A stretch of 13,945 nt of DNA, from positions 1 to 13,945 of the forward strand of contig WQWK01000023.1 in NCBI GenBank assembly GCA_009785395.1, written 5' to 3'. How positions within the stretch are numbered: the stretch's first letter is position 1; every line of letters starts with the position of its first letter. The stretch comes from Conexibacteraceae bacterium (GTDB lineage: Bacteria > Actinomycetota > Thermoleophilia > Solirubrobacterales > Solirubrobacteraceae). Both the position numbers and the translations under genes were made by a program. The notes beneath the pieces are model-generated. The model was not told where the DNA came from. It made no database searches and worked only from the letters and a program-made list of their open reading frames with translations. This document shows positions 1-7,197 of the stretch, one piece after another.

Positions 1-266
1 ACGGCCCGCTGCTGAACCCGCACCCCGGGACCCAGGGGATCGAGGACAACTGCAACCCGCCGGGCCGTGCCCTCGGCCCGCGGCCGACCACGAGCACCGG
101 CTTCGCGGATGTGGACGCGTTCCTGTGGACCCACGTTCCGGGTAACAGTGCCGGCCACTGCCGCGGCGGCCCGGCGAACGGATTCTTCTTCCCGGCGCTC
201 GCGATCGGGATGGCCGCGCGTGCCAACGGCCGGCTCGGGCCCGGCTTCCCGAGCAGGCCCTACTGA
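1..266 (+). CDS. Glycoside hydrolase family 6 (cellulase-type), C-terminal fragment
   Basis: Reading from base 3 gives 87 residues ending in TGA at 264-266; the 5' part lies outside the window. The fragment has the GH6 C-terminal signature: a Cys-Asn-Pro-Pro-Gly-Arg stretch followed by LG..PT, then VDAFLW and a PG...GxC motif. GH6 enzymes are secreted endoglucanases or cellobiohydrolases that invert the anomeric centre of beta-1,4-glucan. Here the usual PGE-x-DG motif reads PGNSAGHC (139-161). The Glu and Asp, the latter proposed as catalytic base in characterised GH6 enzymes, are therefore replaced by Asn and Ala, so activity is uncertain. The last 7 bases overlap the 3' end of the convergent lysR gene. 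Family assignment is firm; substrate and activity are not. Confidence 0.8.
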   Translation, partial: GPLLNPHPGTQGIEDNCNPPGRALGPRPTTSTGFADVDAFLWTHVPGNSAGHCRGGPANGFFFPALAIGMAARANGRLGPGFPSRPY

Positions 267-1147
267 CCGCGGCCGGCGCGGCGGGCGGCGGCGATGAAGG
301 CGCGGGTAAGGGGCGCGTCCTCGTGCGCGCGCGTGACGGCGATCAGCTCGGTGTCGGGGGCGCCGGTCAGCGGGCGGTAGGCGACGCCCGCGAGGCCGAG
401 GTGCGCGACCGAGGCGGGCACCGGCGAGACGCCGATGCCGGTCGCGACGAGGCCGGCGATCGTGGTCATCTCGGGCGCGTACTGGGCGACCCGCGGCGTG
501 TTGCCGGTGGCGGCCAGCTCACCGATCAGCAGGTCGTGGAAACCGGGCGCCTGCGATCGCGGGAACAGCACCAGCGGCTCGGAGGCGAGGCGGGCCAGCG
601 GGATCCGGCGCAGGCGCGCGAGCGGGTGCCCGGCGGGGACGGCGGCGATCGTGCGCTCGCGCAGCACGAGCTCGCTGTGCAGCGCCGCGTCGGGCTCCAT
701 CGGCGGCCGCACCAGCGCGACGTCGATCGTGCCGGTGCGCAGCAGGCGCAGCGCGTCGACCGTGGAGCGCTCGCTGAGCTCGACCTCGACGTCGGGCCGT
801 TCCTGCGAGAACGCCTGTACAGCCGCCGGCACGATCGACAAGAGCGCCGAGCCGACGAAGCCGACGCGCAGCACGCCGGCCGAGCCGGCCGCGAGCGCGC
901 GCGCGGTGGAGACGGCGACGTCCAGCTCGGCCAGCACGGCGCGGACGTCACGCAGGAACGCCTCTCCGGCGACCGTCAGCGTCACGCGCCGGCGGGTGCG
1001 CTCGAGCAGCCGCACGCCCAGCTCCTGTTCGAGCGCCGCGATCTGCTTGCTCAGCGGCGGTTGGGAGATGTGCAGGCGTGCCGCCGCGCGCCGGAAGTGC
1101 AGCTCCTCGGCGAGGACGACGTAGTGGCGCAGCTGGCGTAGCTCCAT
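260..1147 (-). CDS. LysR-family transcriptional regulator
   Basis: A 295-residue protein of standard LysR length. An N-terminal winged helix-turn-helix lies at about residues 3-62 (HF.RAA..L.ISQPPLSKQI, residues 17-36), followed by a linker helix and a periplasmic-binding-protein-like effector domain at about 90-293. The HTH wording resembles the BenM/CatM branch. I chose the ATG at 1147 because it begins the canonical MELRQLRHY. The frame is open back to an ATG at 1243, but those extra 32 residues would cover the predicted operator and promoter. The gene is divergent from soxD, the usual arrangement for a LysR protein controlling its neighbour, so it is the likely activator of the sox operon. 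The inducer is unknown; a methylated amine or amino acid is an inference. Its stop overlaps the GH6 gene tail to tail. Confidence 0.92.
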   Translation of the reverse strand: MELRQLRHYVVLAEELHFRRAAARLHISQPPLSKQIAALEQELGVRLLERTRRRVTLTVAGEAFLRDVRAVLAELDVAVSTARALAAGSAGVLRVGFVGSALLSIVPAAVQAFSQERPDVEVELSERSTVDALRLLRTGTIDVALVRPPMEPDAALHSELVLRERTIAAVPAGHPLARLRRIPLARLASEPLVLFPRSQAPGFHDLLIGELAATGNTPRVAQYAPEMTTIAGLVATGIGVSPVPASVAHLGLAGVAYRPLTGAPDTELIAVTRAHEDAPLTRAFIAAARRAGRGQ

Positions 1148-1192
1148 GGCGTTGGGCGGCGGGCGGTCGGCCTGGCCGCTCGGCTCGATCTC

Positions 1193-1230
1193 TGATTCAT
1201 TCAGAGAATCAATAGATCGTAACTCGGTAT
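1193..1230. promoter_or_regulatory. LysR operator: ATTC-N7-GAAT box plus second partial site
   Basis: The perfect dyad TGATTC-N7-GAATCA (1193-1211) contains the LysR T-N11-A core (T1196, A1208) in the ATTC-N7-GAAT form, close to the BenM/CatM ATAC-N7-GTAT type. Its centre (1202) is about 64 bp before the predicted soxD start point, the classic LysR recognition position. A weaker copy, ATCG-N7-GTAT (1216-1230), is centred 21 bp further on, two helical turns, and touches the -35 box. A second dyad, TCTCTGA-N5-TCAGAGA (1189-1207), overlaps the first. The sites are AT-rich in a GC-rich gap. Confidence 0.65.
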
Positions 1231-1243
1231 TGGACAGGATCAA
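1216..1243 (-). promoter_or_regulatory. Predicted lysR promoter
   Basis: On the minus strand TTGATC (1238-1243) and TACGAT (1216-1221) are 16 bp apart and would start lysR near 1209, giving a leader of about 62 bases. The LysR box would lie across and just after the start point, consistent with autorepression. Prediction from consensus only. Confidence 0.4.
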
Positions 1244-1259
1244 GCCCGGGGACTAGCTT
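1230..1259 (+). promoter_or_regulatory. Predicted sox operon promoter (leaderless)
   Basis: TTGGAC (1230-1235) and TAGCTT (1254-1259) are 18 bp apart. The -10 box ends 6 bases before the soxD ATG and no Shine-Dalgarno sequence precedes that ATG, so the transcript is predicted to start at or next to the start codon, as is common in actinobacteria. The weak -10 match fits a promoter that needs an activator. Confidence 0.45.
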
Positions 1260-1265
1260 GCGTCC

Positions 1266-1514
1266 ATGTCGTTCACCCTGGAGTGTCCGAACTGCGGCGT
1301 GCGCGAGGTCACCGACTTCCGCTGCGCCGGCGAGGTCACGCAGCGCCCGGCGCAGCGTCCGAGCTTCCGCGAGCTCAACACCTACAACTACTTCCGGGAC
1401 AACGTCGCCGGTGTCCAGCGCGAATGGTGGTACCACCGCGCCGGCTGCCGCCAGTGGTTCCTGGTCGAGCGCGACACCACCAACAACGAGGTGAAGTCGG
1501 TGTCACTCCCATGA
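1266..1514 (+). CDS. soxD: Sarcosine oxidase-type delta subunit (zinc protein)
   Basis: An 82-residue protein, slightly shorter than typical SoxD (about 90-100). It has the delta-subunit pattern: CPNCG near the N terminus (Cys7, Cys10), a central NTYNYFRDN block, and an EWWYHRAGCRQWF motif (His57, Cys61). Cys7, Cys10, His57 and Cys61 match the single structural zinc site known in heterotetrameric sarcosine oxidase. The subunit packs against the alpha chain and has no catalytic role known to me. It is the first gene of the operon and its stop overlaps the soxA start as ATGA (1511-1514), so the two are translationally coupled. The ATG at 1266 is preferred because CPNCG falls at the expected distance from it. 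N-methylglutamate dehydrogenase has a homologous small subunit, so the substrate cannot be told from this chain. Confidence 0.93.
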   Translation: MSFTLECPNCGVREVTDFRCAGEVTQRPAQRPSFRELNTYNYFRDNVAGVQREWWYHRAGCRQWFLVERDTTNNEVKSVSLP

Positions 1515-4411
1515 AGGTGTCGCTGCCGATCAGCCGCCACCAGCCCGGAGAGCGCCTCGAGCCCCAGCCCGGTGAGCGCATCGACCGCTCGCGCACGCTG
1601 ACCTTCACGTTCGACGGCAGGAAGGTCAGGGCCCACCCCGGCGACACGATCGCCTCCGCCCTGTACGCCGCCGGGCGGCGGACCTTCAGCCGCTCGTTCA
1701 AGTACCACCGCCGGCGCGGGCTGATGTGCGTCGCGGGCCAGTGCCCGAACTGCATCTGCGCTGTCGACGGCAACCCGGGCGCGCGGGCCTGCACGGAGCC
1801 GGTGCGCGAGGGCATGGAGGTCACGCACCTCAACGCGCTGCCGTCGCTCGAGCTCGACGCGATGCGCGCAACCGACATCTTCGGCAGCAGGTTCACCCCG
1901 CCCGGCTTCTACTACAAGACCTTCATCCGGCCGCGCAGGCTCTGGCCGCTCTACGAGAAGGTCCTGCGCAACGCCGCCGGGCTCGGCAAGCTGCGCGAGT
2001 TCCAGCCCGAGCGCGAATGGCGAACCGAGTACCGCCGCCGCCATGCCGACGTGCTCGTCACCGGCGGCGGCGTCGCGGGCCTGCACGCGGCGACTGCCGC
2101 GGCCGGCGCCGGCGCCGACGTGGTGCTGGTCGACGAGGGCGCGGCGCCCGGCGGCCAGCTGCTGGTCGAGGGTCGGCCACAGGCCACCAGTGCGCTCGTC
2201 GAGGCCGCGCGCGCGGCCGGCGTCGAGCTGATCGAGCGCGGCTCGGCGCTCGGCTGCTTCGACGGGCTCGTGCCGGTATGGCAAAACGACACGCTGCACC
2301 AGGTCCGCGCCGCCCAGCACGTGTTTGCGACCGGCGCGATCGAGCAGCCGCTCGTGTTCGCGGGAAACGACCTGCCCGGCGTGATGCTCGCGGGCGGAGC
2401 CCGGCGGCTCGTCTCCCTCTATGCGGTCCAGCCCGGCACCCGCGCCGTGATCGCGACGACCTCGGACCGCGGCATCGACGCCGCGGTGGCGCTGCGAAAG
2501 GCGGGCGTCGAGATCCTGGCCGTCGCCGATCTGCGCTCCACCGACAGCGACGCGACGGCTGCCCTGCGGGCCACCGGCGTCGAGGTGCTGAGCGGTCACA
2601 CGGTGGTCTGCGCCGAGGGCAGCAAGCGGGTGGAGCGCGCGACACTCGCGCCCGCCGGGGCGCGCGGAACCGCCTCCGATCGCAGCTTCGACTGCGACCT
2701 CGTGGTCGTCTCGGGCGGCGCGATCCCCGCCACCTCGCTGCTCCTGCAGGCGGGAGCGACCAGCAGCTATGACGACGGGCAAGGGCACTTCGCGCTCGCG
2801 GCGCTGCCGGACGGCGTGCACGCGGCCGGCGAGGTCGCCGGTCACGACAGCGCCGAGCGCGCCGCCTGGTCGGGCGAACTGGCCGGGCTTCGGGCGGCCT
2901 CCGCGCTCGGCCTCGGCGGCGAGGAGGCGCAGCGGCGCGCCGCCGAGCTCGAGGGACTGATCGCGGGCGCCGCCCCGTCGCGCGTCGCGGTCCCGCCGCC
3001 GGTCAGCGGCGAGGGTCGCGGCGGCAAGTGCTTCGCCTGCTTCTGCGAGGACGTCTCCAGCAAGGACGTGCACCTCTCGATCGAGGAGGGCTATGACTCG
3101 ATCGAGCTCTCGAAGCGTTACACGACCGTGACGATGGGCCCCTGTCAGGGGCGCATGTGCCAGCTCCCGGCGGTCCGGCTGATGGCGCAGGAGACCGGGC
3201 GCAGCCTCGCCGACGTCGGCGTCACCACCGCGCGCCCGCCCTGGGTGTCGGTGCCGATGGGGATCCTCGGTGGCCGGCCGGTCGAGCCGGCCAAGCGCTC
3301 GCCGATCCACGGCCGCCACCGCGAGCTCGGCGCAAACGTCAAGTGGGCCGGGGACTGGCGGCGCCCGTATGACTACGGTGACCCCGCGGGCGAGGCGCTG
3401 AACGTGAACCGCGCCGCGGGCCTGATCGATGTCTCGACGCTCGGCAAGCTGATCGTGCGCGGCCCCGACGCGGGGCGGTTCCTCGACCTCCTGTACCCGA
3501 ACCGACTCTCGAACCTCGCGCCCGGCCGCATCCGTTACGGCGTGATCAGCTCCGACGCCGGACGCATCGTCGACGACGGCACCGTCTGCCGGCTCGACGA
3601 GGACAGCTTCTACGTCACGACCACATCCTCGGGCGCGGGCGCGGTCGACGAGTGGTTCTCCTGGTGGCTCGCGGTCTGGAAGCTGGACGTGCGCCTGACG
3701 GACGTGACCCAGGGACTCGCGGCGATCAATCTCGCGGGCCCGCAGGCCCGCGAGATTCTGCAGGCCGTCACCGAGCTCGACTGCTCCGCCGAGGGCTTCA
3801 CGTACCTGGACGCCAAGCACGCTGCGATCGCGGGGGTCGATTGCCTGATCCTGCGGATCGGGTTCGTGGGCGAGGTCGGCTACGAGATCCACTGCCCGGC
3901 GGCCAACGGGGAGCACGTCTGGGACGCTTTGAGTGCGGCCGGAGCGGAGCGGGGCCTGCGGCCGTTCGGGCTCGAGCCGCAGCGGATCCTGCGCCTGCAG
4001 AAGCTGCACGTGATCGTCGGGCAGGACACCGACTCGGAGTCGACGCCGTACGGCGCGGCGATGCCGTGGGCGGTGAAGCTCGACAAGGAGGACGACTTCA
4101 TCGGCAAGTGGGCGCTCGAGCACTATGCGGAGTGGACCCCGGAGACGATGCTGGTCGGCTTCACGGTCGCGAGTGGCGAGGTGCCGACCGAGGGGGCGGT
4201 CGTGGTCGACGAGGCGGGCCTGCCTGCGGGCCAGGTGACCAGCGCGCGGCACTCTGCGACCCTCGATCGCACGATCGGGATGGCGTGGGTGCCGGAGCCG
4301 CTCGCCCGCGACGGCGCCGTCGTGACGATCTCCGATGCGGGCCGACAGCTGCGGGGCGAGGTCCAGACGCGGCCCTTCTACGACCCCGAGGGCGAGCTGC
4401 TGCGGTCATGA
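1511..4411 (+). CDS. soxA: Sarcosine oxidase-type alpha subunit with two predicted [2Fe-2S] sites
   Basis: A 966-residue protein, the usual alpha-subunit length. Domains in order: a ferredoxin-like fold at about 28-105; a pyridine-nucleotide/FAD Rossmann core from about 178 (GGGVAG, 185-190) to about 490; a BFD-like segment at about 505-555; a GcvT-type folate-binding domain from about 617 and its C-terminal barrel at about 875-960, including IVGQDTDSESTP. In the family this chain binds a dinucleotide cofactor and passes the substrate's methyl carbon to tetrahydrofolate as 5,10-methylene-THF. Unusually, the ferredoxin part has Cys73, Cys78, Cys81 and Cys94 (C-x4-C-x2-C-x12-C), and the BFD part has Cys510, Cys512, Cys545 and Cys550, with an extra Cys507. 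As I recall them, the well-studied sarcosine oxidases lack these cysteines. An N-methylglutamate or other N-methyl amino acid dehydrogenase is therefore a real alternative. The ATG overlaps the soxD stop. Confidence 0.93.
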   Translation: MKVSLPISRHQPGERLEPQPGERIDRSRTLTFTFDGRKVRAHPGDTIASALYAAGRRTFSRSFKYHRRRGLMCVAGQCPNCICAVDGNPGARACTEPVREGMEVTHLNALPSLELDAMRATDIFGSRFTPPGFYYKTFIRPRRLWPLYEKVLRNAAGLGKLREFQPEREWRTEYRRRHADVLVTGGGVAGLHAATAAAGAGADVVLVDEGAAPGGQLLVEGRPQATSALVEAARAAGVELIERGSALGCFDGLVPVWQNDTLHQVRAAQHVFATGAIEQPLVFAGNDLPGVMLAGGARRLVSLYAVQPGTRAVIATTSDRGIDAAVALRKAGVEILAVADLRSTDSDATAALRATGVEVLSGHTVVCAEGSKRVERATLAPAGARGTASDRSFDCDLVVVSGGAIPATSLLLQAGATSSYDDGQGHFALAALPDGVHAAGEVAGHDSAERAAWSGELAGLRAASALGLGGEEAQRRAAELEGLIAGAAPSRVAVPPPVSGEGRGGKCFACFCEDVSSKDVHLSIEEGYDSIELSKRYTTVTMGPCQGRMCQLPAVRLMAQETGRSLADVGVTTARPPWVSVPMGILGGRPVEPAKRSPIHGRHRELGANVKWAGDWRRPYDYGDPAGEALNVNRAAGLIDVSTLGKLIVRGPDAGRFLDLLYPNRLSNLAPGRIRYGVISSDAGRIVDDGTVCRLDEDSFYVTTTSSGAGAVDEWFSWWLAVWKLDVRLTDVTQGLAAINLAGPQAREILQAVTELDCSAEGFTYLDAKHAAIAGVDCLILRIGFVGEVGYEIHCPAANGEHVWDALSAAGAERGLRPFGLEPQRILRLQKLHVIVGQDTDSESTPYGAAMPWAVKLDKEDDFIGKWALEHYAEWTPETMLVGFTVASGEVPTEGAVVVDEAGLPAGQVTSARHSATLDRTIGMAWVPEPLARDGAVVTISDAGRQLRGEVQTRPFYDPEGELLRS

Positions 4412-5121
4412 GCCTCGCCTTTCTGACACCCACATCCGGTGGCGAGGTGGTCGCGCGCTCGCCGATCGAGCGCCAGGCCGCGGCGGCGGGAGCGCGGTTC
4501 GAGGTGCGCGACGGCTGGAACGTCGCGGTCGAGATCGGCGCCGGTGCGTCCGGGGCCAGTGCGCCTGGTGCCAGCGACACCGTCGGCTGGGCGGACGTCT
4601 CCCATCTTGAGAAGTACGAACTGCAGGGCCCGAGCGAGGCGCTTGAGGCCTCGGCCGGGGTGTCGCTGCCGTTCGGCGTCGCCGTGCGCCGCGGTGACGC
4701 CTGGTGGTGCCGGTTGACGCCAACGCGGGCGCTCGCGATCGGCGCCGCGCCGGATCTGGGCGGAGCTGCCGGAGTCGCTGTCGTCGACGTCACCAGCACC
4801 TTCGCGGCGCTGACGCTGGTGGGGCCGTTGGCGCGTGAAACGTTCGCGCGGTTCTGCGCGCTTGACCTGCGGCCGCGGGTGACGCCGGTCGGGGCGCTGC
4901 GCCCCGGGTCGGTCGGACGCCAGCCCGCGATCCTGATCCGCGAGGGTGAGGAGCGCTACCTGTTCCTGTTCGGCTGGGCGACGGCCGAGTACATGTGGTC
5001 GGTCGTCAGTGATGCCGGCGAGCACCTCGGCGGGCGGGCGCTCGGCGTCGACCAGCTCGCCGCCTTCCCGATCGTGGCGGCGGAAGTGGACGCGAAGGAA
5101 GCGGAGGCGAGCGGTGCTTGA
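4408..5121 (+). CDS. soxG: Sarcosine oxidase-type gamma subunit
   Basis: A 237-residue protein with the gamma-subunit layout: an N-terminal segment with LTPTSGGEVVARSPIE, then a GcvT/YgfZ-like fold with WADVSHLEKYELQGP (about 59-73), a middle VVDVTSTFAALTLVGPLARE stretch and a C-terminal block around YLFLFGWATAEYMW. In the sarcosine oxidase tetramer gamma contacts alpha and helps form the folate side of the complex; it carries no cofactor of its own. The start overlaps the soxA stop as ATGA (4408-4411), and its stop lies inside the first codons of soxB. A short Gly-Ala-Ser-rich stretch at about residues 44-56 looks like a variable loop. This is the least conserved subunit, so the call rests partly on its place in the D-A-G-B operon. 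Confidence 0.88.
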   Translation: MSLAFLTPTSGGEVVARSPIERQAAAAGARFEVRDGWNVAVEIGAGASGASAPGASDTVGWADVSHLEKYELQGPSEALEASAGVSLPFGVAVRRGDAWWCRLTPTRALAIGAAPDLGGAAGVAVVDVTSTFAALTLVGPLARETFARFCALDLRPRVTPVGALRPGSVGRQPAILIREGEERYLFLFGWATAEYMWSVVSDAGEHLGGRALGVDQLAAFPIVAAEVDAKEAEASGA

Positions 5122-6328
5122 GATCTTCCGGCCGCGGCGCATGTGGCGCCGCCAGCGCGAGCTGAAGAGCTCATATGACGTCGTGCTGATCGGCGGCGGC
5201 TCGCACTCGCTGGCGACCGCCCACTACCTGCGCGACCACGGCATCAAGAACATCGCGATCCTGGAGAAGCGCTACATCGGCTCCGGCGCCTCGGGACGCA
5301 ACACGACGATCCTGCGCTCGAACTACAAGACGCCCGAGGGCGCGCGTTTCTACGACGCCTCGGTGAAGCTCTACGAGGGCCTGTCCGAGGACCTCAATTT
5401 CAACCTGCTGTTCTCGCAGTGCGGTCACCTGACGCTCGCGCACAGCGACCGCGCGATGTTCGTCATGGCCAATCGCGCCGAGGTCAACCGCCTCAACGGA
5501 ATTGACAGCCGCCTGATCACCCCGGATGAGGTGAAGGAGCTGGCGCCGGCGATGCAGGTCGACAACCCGGACATGACCTATCCGGTCCTCGGCGCGCTGT
5601 ATCACCCGCCCGGCGGGATCATCCGCCACGACGCGGTGGTCTGGGGGCTCGCGCGCTCAGCCGACCGCGGCGGCGCCGAGATCCACCAGAACACCGAGGT
5701 GCTCGGGCTGGAGCGGTCCGGCAACCGGATCACGAAGGTCCGCACCAACCGCGGCACGATCAACGCCGGCCAGGTGCTCAACTGCACCGCCGGCTGGAGC
5801 ACGCTGATCTGTGACATGGCGGGCGTGCGCCTGCCGATCACCACCCACATCCTGCAGGCCTGTGTCACCGAGCCGATGAAGCCGCTGCTGGACGTGGTGA
5901 TCGTCTCATCGCAGATGCACGTCTACATCAGCCAGACCGACCGCGGCGAGTTCCTGATGGGCGCCGAGATCGAGCCCTGGCCCACCTACCGCATGCAGGG
6001 CACGCTCAACTTCCTGCAGGACGTCACTCGCCACGCGCTCGAGCTGTTCCCGCAGCTGGAGCGGGCGCGGTTGCTGCGCAGCTGGGCCGGGCTCTGCGAC
6101 CTCAGCCCCGATTACAGCCCGATCCTCGGCGTTACCGACGTCGAGAACTTCCACGTCAGCGCCGGCTGGGGCACCTACGGCTTCAAGGCGGCCCCGATCG
6201 TCGGCAAGACCCTCGCGGAGCTCGTCGCGACCGGCAGGCAGCCCGAGCTGATCGAGCCGTTCAAGCTCGAGCGCTTCTACGAGGACAGGCTCGTCTCGGA
6301 GCTGGCCGCCGCCGCCGTGAGCCACTGA
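5114..6328 (+). CDS. soxB: Sarcosine oxidase-type beta subunit (flavin catalytic subunit)
   Basis: A 404-residue protein, the normal SoxB length. I chose GTG 5114 because GGAGG (5103-5107) sits 6 bases before it; this start overlaps the soxG stop by 8 bases. An FAD Rossmann motif IGGGSHSLATAHYL (about 26-39) is followed by GASGRNTTILRSNY (58-71), a hallmark of the tetrameric family. His172 in GGIIRHD lines up with the histidine (about 173-175) that carries covalent FMN in characterised enzymes. The C-terminal block SAGWGTYGFKAAPIVGK is the second flavin contact. In the family beta oxidises the N-methyl amino acid at FAD, and electrons move to the FMN between alpha and beta. No transmembrane segment or signal peptide is seen, so the enzyme is cytoplasmic. 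Confidence 0.93.
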   Translation: MLEIFRPRRMWRRQRELKSSYDVVLIGGGSHSLATAHYLRDHGIKNIAILEKRYIGSGASGRNTTILRSNYKTPEGARFYDASVKLYEGLSEDLNFNLLFSQCGHLTLAHSDRAMFVMANRAEVNRLNGIDSRLITPDEVKELAPAMQVDNPDMTYPVLGALYHPPGGIIRHDAVVWGLARSADRGGAEIHQNTEVLGLERSGNRITKVRTNRGTINAGQVLNCTAGWSTLICDMAGVRLPITTHILQACVTEPMKPLLDVVIVSSQMHVYISQTDRGEFLMGAEIEPWPTYRMQGTLNFLQDVTRHALELFPQLERARLLRSWAGLCDLSPDYSPILGVTDVENFHVSAGWGTYGFKAAPIVGKTLAELVATGRQPELIEPFKLERFYEDRLVSELAAAAVSH

Positions 6329-6348
6329 GCGACCGCAGCGGGCCTCCC

Positions 6349-6372
6349 GTGTGCCCGTACACATACGATGTG
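6349..6372 (+). promoter_or_regulatory. Predicted gntR promoter with overlapping operator dyads
   Basis: The -10-like TACGAT (6364-6369) lies 6 bases before the chosen gntR ATG (6376), with no Shine-Dalgarno sequence, so a leaderless transcript is predicted; no good -35 box is seen. The perfect dyad CACAT-ACG-ATGTG (6360-6372) covers the -10, and GTGT-N6-ACAC (6349-6362) lies beside it. Position and symmetry suggest autorepression by the GntR protein. Confidence 0.45.
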
Positions 6373-6375
6373 CGC

Positions 6376-7197
6376 ATGGTCGACACTCCGCCCGGGGATG
6401 GTGTGCCGAACGGCCGCCCGTCGCTGGTCGACGGCGCCGAGCTGGCGCTGCGCAACTGGCTGGCGCCTGGGCGCTACCGGCAGGGCGACCGGCTGCCGCC
6501 CGAGCACGAGGTCGCGACGATGCTCGGTGTGTCGCGCGGGACCCTGCGCAGCGCCCTGCGGCGGCTCGAGGAAAGCGGCGAGATCGTCCGGCGGCAGGGC
6601 AGCGGGACGTTCGTCGGCCGGGTGACGATGCCGACCGCGTTCGATGAGCGGCTCGAGCGGCTCGTGCCCTATTCGGAGGTCGCGGCGCGGCGCGGGATCC
6701 GGCTGAGCGCCGAGGACGTGCGGATCGAGGAGCGGCCCGTCGGCACCGAGGTCGGGGAGGCGCTGGGACTCGACCCGAGCACGCCCGCGACGACCGTGAC
6801 CCGCACGCTGCTGGCCGACGGCGAGCCGGTGGCCGCGATGTTCGACGTGGTCCACCCGGCGATCACGCTGCCCGAGCCCGCCGCGCTGGAGAAGGCGCTG
6901 GCCAAGGGCGGGATGGTGCTCGACCTGCTGATCGACGCGGGCGTGGCCGTCGCCTATGCGCAGACGCGGGTGCGGCCGGTGGTGCTGACCTCGCGAGTGC
7001 GGGCCGGCCGGCGGCTCGGGATCCGGGGCACGGCCGCCGGACTCGAGCTGGAGGAGCTGATCTTCGCCGGGCGCGACGCGCGCGTCGCCTACTCGCGTGA
7101 CCTGTTCGCGCCGGACTGGCTCGAGGTGATGGTCATGCGCTCGCTCGATTCGCCGCACCCGGCGAAGGTCGCGAGCAAGGGCGCCGGCGCGCGGTGA
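6376..7197 (+). CDS. GntR-family regulator, HutC type (UTRA domain)
   Basis: A 273-residue protein. The N-terminal winged helix (about 14-76) has the GntR pattern [17 protein letters not shown], then [19 protein letters not shown] and [14 protein letters not shown] ligand-binding domain (about 90-245) follows, ending in [10 protein letters not shown], which places it in the HutC subfamily. Such proteins are usually repressors released by a small molecule. The frame is open from GTG 6349, but I prefer ATG 6376 because a TACGAT box and a perfect dyad lie in the stretch between. It follows soxB by 47 bases and overlaps iclR by 4 bases (GTGA, 7194-7197), so the two regulators form one unit that may also be reached by read-through from sox. 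Its target and ligand are not visible. Confidence 0.9.
   Translation: MVDTPPGDGVPNGRPSLVDGAELALRNWLAPGRYRQGDRLPPEHEVATMLGVSRGTLRSALRRLEESGEIVRRQGSGTFVGRVTMPTAFDERLERLVPYSEVAARRGIRLSAEDVRIEERPVGTEVGEALGLDPSTPATTVTRTLLADGEPVAAMFDVVHPAITLPEPAALEKALAKGGMVLDLLIDAGVAVAYAQTRVRPVVLTSRVRAGRRLGIRGTAAGLELEELIFAGRDARVAYSRDLFAPDWLEVMVMRSLDSPHPAKVASKGAGAR

Noticed and set aside
323..1141. Plus-strand open frame opposite lysR
   Set aside because: Repetitive Arg/Gln/Asp composition and no start signals; the LysR frame has canonical HTH and effector motifs.
1148..1243. Upstream extension of the LysR protein to an ATG at 1243
   Set aside because: Canonical LysR proteins start at the MELRQ position; the extra segment covers the operator dyads and both promoter predictions.
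1283..1510. Upstream extension of the soxA frame
   Set aside because: It overlaps soxD almost entirely and is Arg/Pro-rich; the ATG at 1511 overlapping the soxD stop gives the normal protein length.
1388..4252. Long open frame on the minus strand (about 950 codons) opposite soxA
   Set aside because: The translation is Arg/Ala/Asp-rich with no domain sense, typical of antisense frames in high-GC genes; soxA on the plus strand has full family motifs.
4946..5113. Upstream extension of the soxB frame
   Set aside because: It overlaps soxG and has biased composition; GTG 5114 has GGAGG at the right distance and gives the normal 404-residue length.
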